The position numbers and the translations under genes are program-made. DNA of 13,171 nt, taken from NCBI GenBank assembly GCA_003857395.1, contig RPRC01000185.1:1-13171 (forward strand). Reading direction: 5' to 3'. Origin of the DNA: Geobacter sp. GTDB taxonomy: Bacteria; Desulfobacterota; Desulfuromonadia; Geobacterales; Geobacteraceae. Numbering within the stretch: position 1 is the first letter of the stretch; every line of letters starts with the position of its first letter. Below the pieces are notes generated by a model. It ran no database searches, was not told the origin of the DNA, and saw only the letters and a list, made by a program, of their open reading frames with translations. This document shows positions 5,716-13,171 of this stretch, one piece after another.

Positions 5716-7287
5716 CTAAACGTCATTACCCGAATACGACTGATTGAAGCTCTTGTTGCACACCGGGAAATCCGGCACGATGTTCCCGTGGACAGCCTGT
5801 TCCAAGCCGAGCCAGTTGAGGCTGGACGGATCCCTGACCATGCAGCGGTTTACCTCGCCAGCCTTCCCTGCCTGGACCCAGTACACGATCTCCCCCCGCC
5901 ACCCCTCGACAAAGGCAATGCCGCTCGCACTCGGCTCCGGCTGAACAAAGGTGGTGCGCAGCTCACCCAGGGGAAGGTTTTCCAGCATTTCCCGGAGCAG
6001 TCGCAGCGACTCGCGAATTTCGTCAATCCGTACCCAAACCCGGGCGTTCACATCACCAGCCGGCTGGACGGGAACCTTCGGAATGATGATATCATACGGA
6101 GGAACAGGGTATTGCCGGCGGCTGTCCAGATCCAGTCCGCTTGCCCGGGCGACAATTCCCACCATGCCCAGATCCTTGGCCAGTTCGGTTGACAGTCGCC
6201 CCGTCTCTTTGACCCGGTCTTCCAGTGAGGGGTTATTATCATAGATAACAACCAAGCGCTCAAAATCCCGGGAGAAAGCGTCCAGCTCCCGCAGCATGGC
6301 AACGATACCATCCTCGTTAAGGTCCGTGGTCACCCCACCGGGGACTATTTTATCCATCATAAAGCGGTGCTGAAAGAGCTTGAAATTGGTCCGGACAAAG
6401 TGCTCTTTACGTGTGGTACATTGAAAGAACAGGAAAGCAAAGGCCACGTCGTTGCAGATGGCACCGATATCACCCAGGTGATTAGCGATGCGCTCCCGCT
6501 CAAGCATGATGGCCCGCAACCAAAGCGCCCGCTCCGGCGGGACACAGCCGGCCATGGCCTCAACCGCCTGGCAATAACAACAGGAATGCGCTACGGTGGT
6601 ATCGCCGGACACCCTCCCCGCCAGCCGTACCCCATCCTCCCAGGAAAGCGCTTCAAAGCGTTTTTCGATGCCCTTGTGTACATAACCGAAACGCTCTTCA
6701 AGGTTGAGGATATCCTCGCCCATCGCCTGAAAACGGAAATGCCCCGGTTCGATAATACCGGCATGGACCGGTCCGACCGGGATTTCATAGACACCCTCCC
6801 CTTCCATCCGTATCCAGCGGTATTCTCCGGGCACTCGCGGCATCCTGGTTCGGGGGTCAAAGGTTTTACGCAGCGGCCAGGCATCCTCCGGCCAATCCTC
6901 AAATTTGATCCAGGGCCGCAGGTCCGGGCTCCCTGCCGGGATAACCCCCATCAGGCTGTGCATCTGACGTTCAAAACGGTAGGCTGCAGGGAATTTTCTG
7001 GTTATGGTCGGGAAGGTCGCATCGTCGAGTGGAACGTCGCACATCACCACCAGGTATTCCGTTCCGTTGTTATAACAGGCATAGATGCCGAATCCACGAC
7101 CGAAGCATGTTTCATCGGAGGCCCATTCCGCCACTAGTCGTGCTTCCGCATACTTCATCGTCCGCGCAGCCTCGTTGAACAATTCCCGCGGCACTCGGAT
7201 CAACGGAACATCAACTGCCCGAAGTCCATCAAGCAGGACAGCGTCAGTAGCCAATTGCGTGACAAGCCTCTCGTGAAGCGCATTCAT
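5716..7287 (-). CDS. hyfG: fused NuoC/NuoD-like large subunit lacking the NiFe ligands (Ehr-type)
   Basis: 523-residue protein with an N-terminal NuoC (30 kDa) domain (about 1-140) and a NuoD/hydrogenase large-subunit domain (about 165-523; VGPVHAGIIEPGHFRF at 171-186). In active group 4 hydrogenases the N-terminal ligand motif is R-V-C-G-I-C-G and the C-terminal one D-P-C-x-x-C. Here residues 225-235 read RVSGDTTVAHS (both cysteines replaced by S227 and T230) and the C-terminus reads DFPVCNKSF (506-514), with a single C510. A NiFe centre is therefore unlikely and H2 chemistry is not expected. This matches Ehr (energy-converting hydrogenase-related) subunits. An extra cysteine group, C236, C237 and C239, follows the first motif. 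The ATG at 7287 overlaps the hyfF stop as ATGA, indicating translational coupling; the frame is open further upstream. Confidence 0.92.
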   Translation of the reverse strand: MNALHERLVTQLATDAVLLDGLRAVDVPLIRVPRELFNEAARTMKYAEARLVAEWASDETCFGRGFGIYACYNNGTEYLVVMCDVPLDDATFPTITRKFPAAYRFERQMHSLMGVIPAGSPDLRPWIKFEDWPEDAWPLRKTFDPRTRMPRVPGEYRWIRMEGEGVYEIPVGPVHAGIIEPGHFRFQAMGEDILNLEERFGYVHKGIEKRFEALSWEDGVRLAGRVSGDTTVAHSCCYCQAVEAMAGCVPPERALWLRAIMLERERIANHLGDIGAICNDVAFAFLFFQCTTRKEHFVRTNFKLFQHRFMMDKIVPGGVTTDLNEDGIVAMLRELDAFSRDFERLVVIYDNNPSLEDRVKETGRLSTELAKDLGMVGIVARASGLDLDSRRQYPVPPYDIIIPKVPVQPAGDVNARVWVRIDEIRESLRLLREMLENLPLGELRTTFVQPEPSASGIAFVEGWRGEIVYWVQAGKAGEVNRCMVRDPSSLNWLGLEQAVHGNIVPDFPVCNKSFNQSYSGNDV

Positions 7288-8732
7288 TTCAGTAACCCCA
7301 CTGCGGTATGAAACCAATCGGAGAGAAACCGTGGCATATAGAGTCCCAGCAGCAGCACGAGGGCCATGTGCAGGATAACCGGTACATGGGCGGCCCGAAG
7401 AGGTGTCTGCCAGGAAGGCACCAGACCGGTGACCATCGGCTGGACCTTGCGGAAAATCGCCGCAAAAGCCACTCCCAAACCAAGCAGCAGGAACGGGGTA
7501 AGAAGCGGCGCATCCTTGATCGTCGCGGTCAGAATCAGAAATTCACTGGCAAACATGCCAAACGGCGGCATCCCGACCAGGGCCACGATACCAAGGATGA
7601 AGGACCAGCCGACCACCGGATTTCCCTTGATAAGGCCCCGAATCCGGTCCATATCCTGGGTGCCATGCATCTGGGAAGCGTGACCGACGGTGAAAAAGAT
7701 CGCAGATTTCGTCAGGCTATGCACCAGCATGTGCAGCAGGGCGCCAAACGTGGCAATTTGACCGCCAATGCCAAAAGCGAAGGTGGCGATCCCCATATTT
7801 TCAATCGACGAATAGGAGAACATCCGCTTGATGTCCTTCTGCCGCAGCAGGGAAAACGCCGCCACCAGGACTGACAACAGGCCGAAACCCATCAGCATAT
7901 TGCCCGCCATATGGGTGCCGGTGGAACCGTCCACCAAGACCTTGCAGCGAACCAGGGCATAGAGAGCGACATTCAGCAGCAGGCCGGAAAGGACTGCGGA
8001 AATCGGCGTTGGGCCTTCACTATGGGCATCCGGCAGCCAGTTGTGCAGGGGCACAAGTCCAACCTTGGTCCCGTAGCCTACCATCAGGAAAACAAACGCC
8101 AAACGGAGCACGGTCGGTTCCAACTGACTGCTTACCTGACTCAGGTTGGTCCAAAGGAGCGCTTCACCGCCGACGCCGAGCACCCGCTCCGCGGCGAAAT
8201 AGAGCAGCACGGTGCCGAACAGTGCCTGGGCAATACCTACACCGCACAGGATGAAATACTTCCAGGCAGCCTCAATGGCGGTGGGCGTACGATAAAGGGA
8301 GACGAGCAGCACTGTTGAGAGGGTCGCCAGCTCCATGGAAATCCAGAGAACTCCGAAGTTGTTCGTCAGCAGAGCCAGCAGCATGGCAAAGATAAACAGC
8401 TGGTACATCGCGTGGTAGAAACGCATTTTCCAGTGCCCTACCCGCCCATGCTCCCGTTCCACCCGCATGTATTTACGGCTGAAGATGGCAGTGGTCATCG
8501 AAACGAACGAGGTCAGGACCGCCAGATAGACATTGAAGGCATCAACGAAGAAGAACTTGTTGCCGACCGTCATCGGGCCCTGCAGGTAGACTTGTACTGC
8601 CAGGGCAACCCCGGCGACAAAGGTGGCACCGGAGCCGAGAATATTGATTTCCGGAGCATATTTCCAATCACCGACAAAAGCCAACACAATGGCAAAAAAC
8701 AGAGAAATGCAGAGGAGGAACAATAATATCAC
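7284..8732 (-). CDS. hyfF: HyfF-like proton-translocating membrane subunit (NuoN/NuoM family)
   Basis: 482-residue integral membrane protein with roughly 14 hydrophobic segments, an antiporter-like subunit of complex I and group 4 hydrogenases. Key proton-channel residues are present: E134 in WISMELATL (129-137) and K223 in GYGTKVGLVPLHNWLPDAH (219-237), followed by PTPISAVLSG (241-250). After this the LLLN (251-254) has N254 where HyfB has lysine; E. coli HyfF is similar as I recall it, which helps separate the two paralogues. DIKRMFSYSSIENMG (300-314) is also typical. The start is GTG at 8732, one base after the hyfE stop, with a strong AGAGGAGG site inside the end of hyfE. The stop overlaps the hyfG ATG. 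Confidence 0.92.
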   Translation of the reverse strand: MILLFLLCISLFFAIVLAFVGDWKYAPEINILGSGATFVAGVALAVQVYLQGPMTVGNKFFFVDAFNVYLAVLTSFVSMTTAIFSRKYMRVEREHGRVGHWKMRFYHAMYQLFIFAMLLALLTNNFGVLWISMELATLSTVLLVSLYRTPTAIEAAWKYFILCGVGIAQALFGTVLLYFAAERVLGVGGEALLWTNLSQVSSQLEPTVLRLAFVFLMVGYGTKVGLVPLHNWLPDAHSEGPTPISAVLSGLLLNVALYALVRCKVLVDGSTGTHMAGNMLMGFGLLSVLVAAFSLLRQKDIKRMFSYSSIENMGIATFAFGIGGQIATFGALLHMLVHSLTKSAIFFTVGHASQMHGTQDMDRIRGLIKGNPVVGWSFILGIVALVGMPPFGMFASEFLILTATIKDAPLLTPFLLLGLGVAFAAIFRKVQPMVTGLVPSWQTPLRAAHVPVILHMALVLLLGLYMPRFLSDWFHTAVGLLK

Positions 8733-8733
8733 G

Positions 8734-9399
8734 TCAATCCTCCTCTTTTAACTTGGCCATCTGCTCCACGTCCAGGCTGTCGAATGTTGTACTGATGTGG
8801 AAGAAGAAAATGCCGAAGATGAAGGCGGCAATCAGCAGGTCGAGGGCCACCCCCAGTTCGACGACCATCGGCATGCCGTAGGTGGCGCTGGTGGCCGCGA
8901 AAAACAGGCCGTTTTCCATAGCGAGAAAGCCGATGATCTGCGTCACGGCATGCCTTCTCGTTACCATCATCAACAGGCCGAGCATGACGGTTGCCAGGGC
9001 AACTGCCAAGGTTGACTTGGTTACCATGGTCGAGAGCTGCGTCACCGGTGCAGTCAGGTGGTAGGAAAAAATCACCAGCGCGATACCGATCATCATGGTC
9101 CTGGGGATATTCACCAGTGTTTCGCTCTCCCTTCTGATATCGAGCTTCCGTACCAGTATATAGAGGATGTACGGCAGCAAGATCACCTTGAATGAAAGAG
9201 TCATCAGCGATGAAATAAAGAGATGGTGCATGCCGGTAATATAGCCAACGATTGCCGTACTGATGCAGAGGAACAATCCCTGCCAGGCAAACAGATGGAT
9301 CAGCCCGAGGATTCTGCGCTGCACCAGCAGGCCGAAGGATGTCAGCAGTATAAGGGCCGCCATGACGCTGTTGACCTGGGCGGCAAAGGACATGGACAT
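8734..9399 (-). CDS. hyfE: HyfE-like membrane subunit (NuoK-related)
   Basis: 221-residue membrane protein, the length of HyfE rather than the short NuoK (about 100). It has about six to seven hydrophobic segments. The C-terminal half carries the NuoK-like part, with buried acidic residues E162 in FLAMENGLFF (158-167) and E181 in VVELGVALDLL (179-189), expected to take part in proton transfer. The ATG at 9399 is chosen because GGAG (9410-9407) is 7 nt upstream, overlapping the end of hyfC; a second ATG lies two codons further in (9393), and the longer frame to 9498 would overlap hyfC heavily. The last residues are charged (KLKEED) and their DNA supplies the ribosome binding site of hyfF. Confidence 0.9.
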   Translation of the reverse strand: MSMSFAAQVNSVMAALILLTSFGLLVQRRILGLIHLFAWQGLFLCISTAIVGYITGMHHLFISSLMTLSFKVILLPYILYILVRKLDIRRESETLVNIPRTMMIGIALVIFSYHLTAPVTQLSTMVTKSTLAVALATVMLGLLMMVTRRHAVTQIIGFLAMENGLFFAATSATYGMPMVVELGVALDLLIAAFIFGIFFFHISTTFDSLDVEQMAKLKEED

Positions 9400-9403
9400 G
9401 GTT

Positions 9404-10348
9404 TTACTCCAGTATAAAAAAAGATAACATCCCCAATGTCGCCAGAAGAAAGGCGACCCCCAGGAATTCAGTAAGCCGGAAAAAGCGCATCTTCGCAAGC
9501 CCGGTCTCGATCAGGACGACTACCACCCCTAATACTGCCAGCTTAAGGGTAAGCAGGAGCAGCGCCACAAATAATCCCGCCGGATCTCCGGAAGCGGCTA
9601 TCCCCCAAGGACAGAAGATTGAAAGCCCCAATACAGAAAAGAGAAAAAGCTTCATCATCCCGGCCCACTCGATCAGGGCAAGGTGACGTCCGGAATATTC
9701 CAGGATCATTGCCTCGTGGACCATGGTCAATTCCAGGTGAGTGGCCGGGTTATCAACCGGTACCCTGCCCGTCTCGGCCAGATGGACCATGATGAAAGCA
9801 AGTACCGCAAAAGCCAATGAAGGCCTGAGAATGAATTCGCCATGGCCGATGACATTCACCATATGAGTCAGGGAGGTGGAATTAACCGCCAGCGAAACGG
9901 TGAAAACCGCCATGAGCATGGCCGGCTCCGCCAGGGAAGAGATCGTCATTTCCCTGCTTGAGCCCATCCCGCCGAAGGCCGTGCCGATATCCATACCGGC
10001 AAGTGCGGTAAAAAAGCGGATAATCGCGAACAGCATCACCAGCGCAATGACATCGGCGGTTGCGGCAAACGGCAGGTCGACAGAGATGAACGGGATGATT
10101 GCGCCGATTAAGACGGTGACCCCGAAAACAATATACGGTGTCGAACGGAATATCCATGATGCGTTCTCCGCCAGGATCACTTCCTTGGCAAATAGCTTGA
10201 CGATGTTCCGGTAGGGCTGGCAGATGCCCGCGTAGGTTCTCCCCTGCATCCGGCACTTGACTGTTCTCACCCAGCCGGTAAAGGCCGGGGCGGCAAGCAG
10301 CAGAATCAGGATTTGCAGGATTTCGATACCGATTGAATAGGCTGTCAT
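9404..10348 (-). CDS. hyfC: HyfC-like membrane anchor subunit (NuoH family)
   Basis: 314-residue membrane protein of the NuoH/respiratory complex I subunit 1 family, which connects the peripheral Fe-S arm to the proton-pumping subunits. It has about eight hydrophobic segments and the conserved loops of the family: FGGMGSSRE (126-133, near the peripheral arm), AEPAMLM (140-146), and ETGRVPVDNPATHLELTM followed by VHEAMILEYSGRH (about 191-222), with several conserved acidic residues thought to couple redox to proton movement. The ATG at 10348 overlaps the hyfB stop as TGATG; a GTG one codon earlier is also possible. The ribosome binding site is weak, fitting translational coupling to hyfB. Confidence 0.92.
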   Translation of the reverse strand: MTAYSIGIEILQILILLLAAPAFTGWVRTVKCRMQGRTYAGICQPYRNIVKLFAKEVILAENASWIFRSTPYIVFGVTVLIGAIIPFISVDLPFAATADVIALVMLFAIIRFFTALAGMDIGTAFGGMGSSREMTISSLAEPAMLMAVFTVSLAVNSTSLTHMVNVIGHGEFILRPSLAFAVLAFIMVHLAETGRVPVDNPATHLELTMVHEAMILEYSGRHLALIEWAGMMKLFLFSVLGLSIFCPWGIAASGDPAGLFVALLLLTLKLAVLGVVVVLIETGLAKMRFFRLTEFLGVAFLLATLGMLSFFILE

Positions 10349-12387
10349 CACAAAAACACCAAGAGTACGATAATGGTCACGAACGAATAGATGAGGTACA
10401 CCTGGATCCTCCCCTGCTGGAGCAGTCCCACCTTCCTGGCAACGTAATATGCTCCCGCATTAATCGGCTCATAGAGCCAGTAGCGGAATCGATCCCTCAC
10501 CCGGAGACGATACTGCAGTTTCTCCGGATAGGCGGGATGCCGCACCGGTTCCACCGCCAGGGTCTCTTCTCTGATTTGGAAAATAAAACCGAAGATACGT
10601 CTGATCGGCATGGAAAAGGAGGTTGCGGTATATTGCATCCGGGCGTTTATTTTCTCAAAACCGCAATCCCAGATCGGGACCCGACGGACGGTGGTTTTCT
10701 TCACATGGAGGAAGAACCAGGCGACAAGAACGACAAACAACAGGGCGATAAAGACACTGAAGCCGGAGTACGAAGCCCTCTCAGGGGCGATGGGCGACAG
10801 CCGCAGCCAATCAAATGAGCCCGAAGCGGTACCGATACTCCCGCCCACCAAGCGCTCGGTAAGGACATCCATCCAGCGGATCACCACGGTGGGAAAGATC
10901 CCCAGCAGGAAGCAGGTCAGCGCGGCGAGCAGCATACCGCTGCGCATATGCCAGTCAACCTCGTGAACCTTTTGAAGAGAAGAGTGGCCGCGCCAATGCC
11001 CGAGAAAAGTCACCCCGAATGCCTTGACGAAACAGGCAGCGGCAAGAGCGCCGGTCAAGGCTAGCAGGGCCGCTCCGATCGGGATCAGAAGACCAAGAAT
11101 CGGCCGGTGCAGCGCCGGGGTAAGAAGAAAAGCCTGAAAGGTCAGCCACTCGGAAACAAAGCCGTTGAAAGGCGGAAGTGCCGCTATGGAGACGCAACCG
11201 ATCAGAAAAAGACAGGCGGTCCAAGGCATGCGGTGGATCAAGCCGCCCATCTCCTCCATATTCCTTTCGTCAGTGGCATGGAGAACAGCGCCAGCTCCCA
11301 TGAAGAGAAGCCCCTTGAACATGGCATGATTAAGGGTGTGGTAGAGTGCGGCCATCATGGCGAGGGCAGCAAGGGCGGGGAAATGATAGGCGGTGAAGAT
11401 CATGGACAGACCGAGTCCGATCAGGATAATGCCGATATTCTCAACGGAATGATAGGCGAGCAGCCGCTTCAAGTCGTGCTGCATCAGAGCATAGAGCACC
11501 CCGAGGACCGCCGAAGTCAGCCCGAGCGCCAGCACTATCCCGCCCCACCACCAAGGATAGTCTTTCAGAAAGTCGAAAGTAATGCGGACGATGCCGTAGA
11601 TGGAGGTTTTCAGCATCACGCCACTCATGAGCGCCGAGACGTTCGAAGGTGCAACAGGGTGTGCCTCAGGGAGCCAGATATGGAGCGGAATTACCCCGGC
11701 CTTTGCGGCGAAGCCGAAAAAAGCCAGAAAAAAGGCCGCCGTTGCCCAGCCAACGGGATAGTGGGTGGCACGCATCGAATCAAAGGTATAGCCCTGGAAA
11801 CTCTCAAACCCGTCTGACAACCCTGCCATCACCCCGAAGGAAAGCAGAATGGCAAGTGCGCCAACATGGGCGACAACCAGGTACAGATAGGCAGCCCGCC
11901 TGTTTTCTTTTTTTTCATCTTCATACATGACCAGAAAATAGGACGAAGAAGCCATCAGTTCCCACGCCACCAGGAAGAAGAATGCATCGTCAGCCAGAAC
12001 CACGAGGAGCATGCCGACAATAAATAAGGAATAAAAGATGACAAACCTGACCACTGAGCGGTTTGCGGCAAAACCCTTCACGTAGCCAATCGAGTAAATC
12101 GAGACGAAAAGGGCCAGCAAACCAATCACGCAAAGAAAAAATCCTGCTAGCGGGTCGAGCCTTAGGTGGAAAGGCAGATCTGGCAACCCCATCTGCAAGA
12201 CCGCCGAGGTGGTTATGCCGGTGTGCACAGAAAGGATTCCCGCAACTACTGCCGCGAATGCAGCCGCTGCCGTAAGGGAAAAGGAGAGAGTTATGTTGAG
12301 GTTCCGGTATCTTGCGCAGCAGGGCGAGACAAGAACGGGGGACAGCATGAGGAATACGGACAAAATGGCAATATCAAAAGAGTTCAT
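10348..12387 (-). CDS. hyfB: HyfB-like proton-translocating membrane subunit (NuoL family)
   Basis: 679-residue membrane protein, the largest subunit and first gene of the operon. Proton-channel residues are visible: E143 in VAWELMASS (140-148), K229 in AAKAGVIPLHIWLPEAHP (227-244), APSNVSALMSG, then K260 in MLKTSIYG, and HDLKRLLAYHSVENIG (304-319). The C-terminal region (about 560-679) has the WDCGFE and RMQYTATSFSMP segments seen in HycC/HyfB proteins, and ends in a hydrophobic helix. Start choice is uncertain. The ATG at 12387 is preferred because GTGATC just upstream resembles the end of the anti-Shine-Dalgarno complement and the first membrane helix follows at once; ATG 12402 (five codons longer) and TTG 12411 are alternatives. 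Its promoter lies at 12458-12486. Confidence 0.92.
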   Translation of the reverse strand: MNSFDIAILSVFLMLSPVLVSPCCARYRNLNITLSFSLTAAAAFAAVVAGILSVHTGITTSAVLQMGLPDLPFHLRLDPLAGFFLCVIGLLALFVSIYSIGYVKGFAANRSVVRFVIFYSLFIVGMLLVVLADDAFFFLVAWELMASSSYFLVMYEDEKKENRRAAYLYLVVAHVGALAILLSFGVMAGLSDGFESFQGYTFDSMRATHYPVGWATAAFFLAFFGFAAKAGVIPLHIWLPEAHPVAPSNVSALMSGVMLKTSIYGIVRITFDFLKDYPWWWGGIVLALGLTSAVLGVLYALMQHDLKRLLAYHSVENIGIILIGLGLSMIFTAYHFPALAALAMMAALYHTLNHAMFKGLLFMGAGAVLHATDERNMEEMGGLIHRMPWTACLFLIGCVSIAALPPFNGFVSEWLTFQAFLLTPALHRPILGLLIPIGAALLALTGALAAACFVKAFGVTFLGHWRGHSSLQKVHEVDWHMRSGMLLAALTCFLLGIFPTVVIRWMDVLTERLVGGSIGTASGSFDWLRLSPIAPERASYSGFSVFIALLFVVLVAWFFLHVKKTTVRRVPIWDCGFEKINARMQYTATSFSMPIRRIFGFIFQIREETLAVEPVRHPAYPEKLQYRLRVRDRFRYWLYEPINAGAYYVARKVGLLQQGRIQVYLIYSFVTIIVLLVFL

Positions 12388-12457
12388 TACGATCACTTTC
12401 ATAATACACAATCATCTCAATTCCTCTCGCCAACTATTTTTTTGGCAAAACGTTATG

Positions 12458-12486
12458 ATAGTAGAACAGACCTGTTCTTGATTCAA
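12458..12486 (-). promoter_or_regulatory. sigma-70-type promoter of the hyf-type operon
   Basis: On the minus strand: -35 box TTGAAT (12486-12481), exactly 17 nt of spacer, -10 box TACTAT (12463-12458). Transcription would start near 12451, giving a leader of about 60 nt to the hyfB ATG. That leader contains a small hairpin, GCCAA/TTGGC (12446-12442 with 12433-12429). The promoter separates the operon from the carbonic anhydrase gene upstream, so the complex need not depend on read-through. Confidence 0.6.
12463..12478. promoter_or_regulatory. palindromic operator candidate inside the promoter spacer
   Basis: Arms AGAACAG (12463-12469) and CTGTTCT (12472-12478) are perfect reverse complements around two bases. 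The site fills the -35/-10 spacer of the operon promoter and touches the -10 box, where a bound dimer would block RNA polymerase. The half-site spacing (GAAC-N6-GTTC) differs from the Bacillus LexA box (GAAC-N4-GTTC), and it does not match the Geobacter LexA box as I recall it. The regulator is unknown. Confidence 0.55.
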
Positions 12487-12547
12487 GCAAAATTGCAGGC
12501 AAATATTTTTTAAAGAACGTAATGAAAGAAGCCCGCTGCTTATTTTC

Positions 12548-13171
12548 TCAGACTAGCAGTTCGAAACGGCCCGAAGACGGAAGGTAACAGAACAGGTTAC
12601 CGGAAGAGATGTCCACATACCAGCCATGCAAAAACAGGCTGCCGGCCTCGACCCTTTCCCTGAGCCACGGAAAGGTAAGAAGGTTCTCAAGTGAGATCAA
12701 AAGTGAAATCTGTTCACAGGCCTCAGCTTGTATCTGGAGTGGTTTATCGGCCAGATGGCGCTTTACTATATCACGGGCGGGTCCGGCAATCTCCACCCAC
12801 TTACTGATATATTCACCGCTTTTGCCCTGCAAATTGCCTTCCAGCAACGCAAGGATGCCGCCACATCCGGAATGGCCCAGTATGATGATGTGCTCCACTT
12901 CCAGGAAACAAACTGCATACTCAAGGGCAGCACTCACCCCGTGGTAAGCTCCGTCATGCTCGCAGGGAGGAACCAGATTCGCAACATTGCGAACAACAAA
13001 AAGATCACCCGGGGCGCACCCGGTAAGAAGCGCCGGATCCACGCGTGAATCACTGCAGCCAATTACCAGAGTCTTCGGTTTCTGCTCGCGTTTTAGAGCG
13101 GCAAAGAGTGAACTTTCCTCTCCGAAATAACGTTCCTGGAATTGCTTGAATCCATCGATAAGCTTGGCAAT
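12548..13171 (-). CDS. beta-class carbonic anhydrase, N-terminus outside window
   Basis: Interconverts CO2 and bicarbonate using zinc. 207 codons are visible up to the window edge, lacking probably only the first residues. Zinc ligands and the catalytic dyad are present: CSDSR (C39, D41, R43 counted from the window edge) and GHSGC (H100, C103). LFVVRNVANLVPP (57-69) is also typical. The frame is open through the CSDSR motif to the edge; beginning at the internal GTG (13042) would cut off the first zinc ligand, so the gene must extend left of that start on its own strand. It ends 61 nt before the -35 box of the hyf-type operon and reads the same way. No signal peptide can be judged. Only a weak 4-bp hairpin follows the stop. 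Confidence 0.92.
   Translation of the reverse strand: MAKLIDGFKQFQERYFGEESSLFAALKREQKPKTLVIGCSDSRVDPALLTGCAPGDLFVVRNVANLVPPCEHDGAYHGVSAALEYAVCFLEVEHIIILGHSGCGGILALLEGNLQGKSGEYISKWVEIAGPARDIVKRHLADKPLQIQAEACEQISLLISLENLLTFPWLRERVEAGSLFLHGWYVDISSGNLFCYLPSSGRFELLV

Noticed and set aside
6367..7137. Plus-strand ORF of 256 codons opposite hyfG
   Set aside because: A shadow of hyfG: its composition is that of an antisense reading and it lacks any domain. The minus-strand gene has clear family motifs.
5716..7287. Functional NiFe hydrogenase large subunit
   Set aside because: Both cysteine pairs that bind NiFe are missing, so the label hydrogenase describes ancestry rather than activity.
9400..9498. 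Longer hyfE (254 codons) reaching into hyfC
   Set aside because: It would overlap hyfC by about 95 nt. GGAG before the ATG at 9399 and the usual HyfE length support the shorter form.
12463..12478. LexA (SOS) box at the hyf operon promoter
   Set aside because: The GAAC and GTTC half-sites are 6 nt apart, not 4 as in the Bacillus-type box, and the sequence does not match the Geobacter-type LexA site as I recall it.
1..13171. CRISPR arrays, tRNA, rRNA or intact insertion sequences
   Set aside because: No regularly spaced direct repeats, no tRNA- or rRNA-like segments and no transposase motifs were seen on either strand.

Overview
This window looks like chromosomal DNA from an anaerobic Gram-negative bacterium. 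A Geobacter/Desulfuromonas-type member of the Desulfuromonadia is the best guess, based on the gene set (an energy-converting hydrogenase-related complex, FdhD, a lipoprotein-like secreted deacetylase), moderate G+C content and strong Shine-Dalgarno sites. This assignment is inference; no rRNA or other taxonomic marker is present.

Layout. (1) 1-130: the start of a small membrane protein gene (minus strand), with a clear promoter. (2) 328-1503: an AAA ATPase/DUF4143 gene (minus strand). A perfect 18-bp inverted repeat abuts its start. (3) 1557-2674: a gene-poor stretch. It holds a 16-bp-arm palindrome that resembles a dispersed repeat, a small S4-domain RNA-binding protein gene (2154-2351), and a frameshifted remnant of the C-terminus of a GspE/PilB-type ATPase with a zinc ribbon. 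(4) 2675-3475: a secreted polysaccharide deacetylase, followed by a stem-loop. (5) 3520-4962: an FdhD-MobA fusion (minus strand) with a palindrome just upstream of its ribosome binding site. (6) 5106-12387: a six-gene minus-strand operon, in transcription order hyfB, hyfC, hyfE, hyfF, hyfG, hyfI. A promoter upstream carries a palindromic operator inside the -35/-10 spacer. (7) 12548-13171: a beta-carbonic anhydrase (minus strand), cut by the window end.

The centrepiece is region 6. The four membrane subunits (NuoL-, NuoH-, NuoK- and NuoN/M-like) keep the proton-pumping signature residues. The small subunit keeps the four cysteines of the proximal Fe-S cluster. The large subunit, however, has lost the cysteines that bind the NiFe site: the N-terminal motif reads RVSGDTT instead of RVCGICG, and the C-terminal motif reads FPVCNKSF instead of DPCxxC. 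No ferredoxin-like HyfH/NuoI subunit is encoded. This is the pattern of the Ehr (energy-converting hydrogenase-related) complexes: a complex I/group 4 hydrogenase relative that should not make or use H2 and whose substrate is not settled.

The flanking genes hint at one-carbon chemistry. FdhD sulfurates the molybdenum cofactor for formate dehydrogenase, MobA makes the guanine dinucleotide form of that cofactor, and carbonic anhydrase interconverts CO2 and bicarbonate. A link between this complex and formate/CO2 metabolism is a hypothesis from gene context only.
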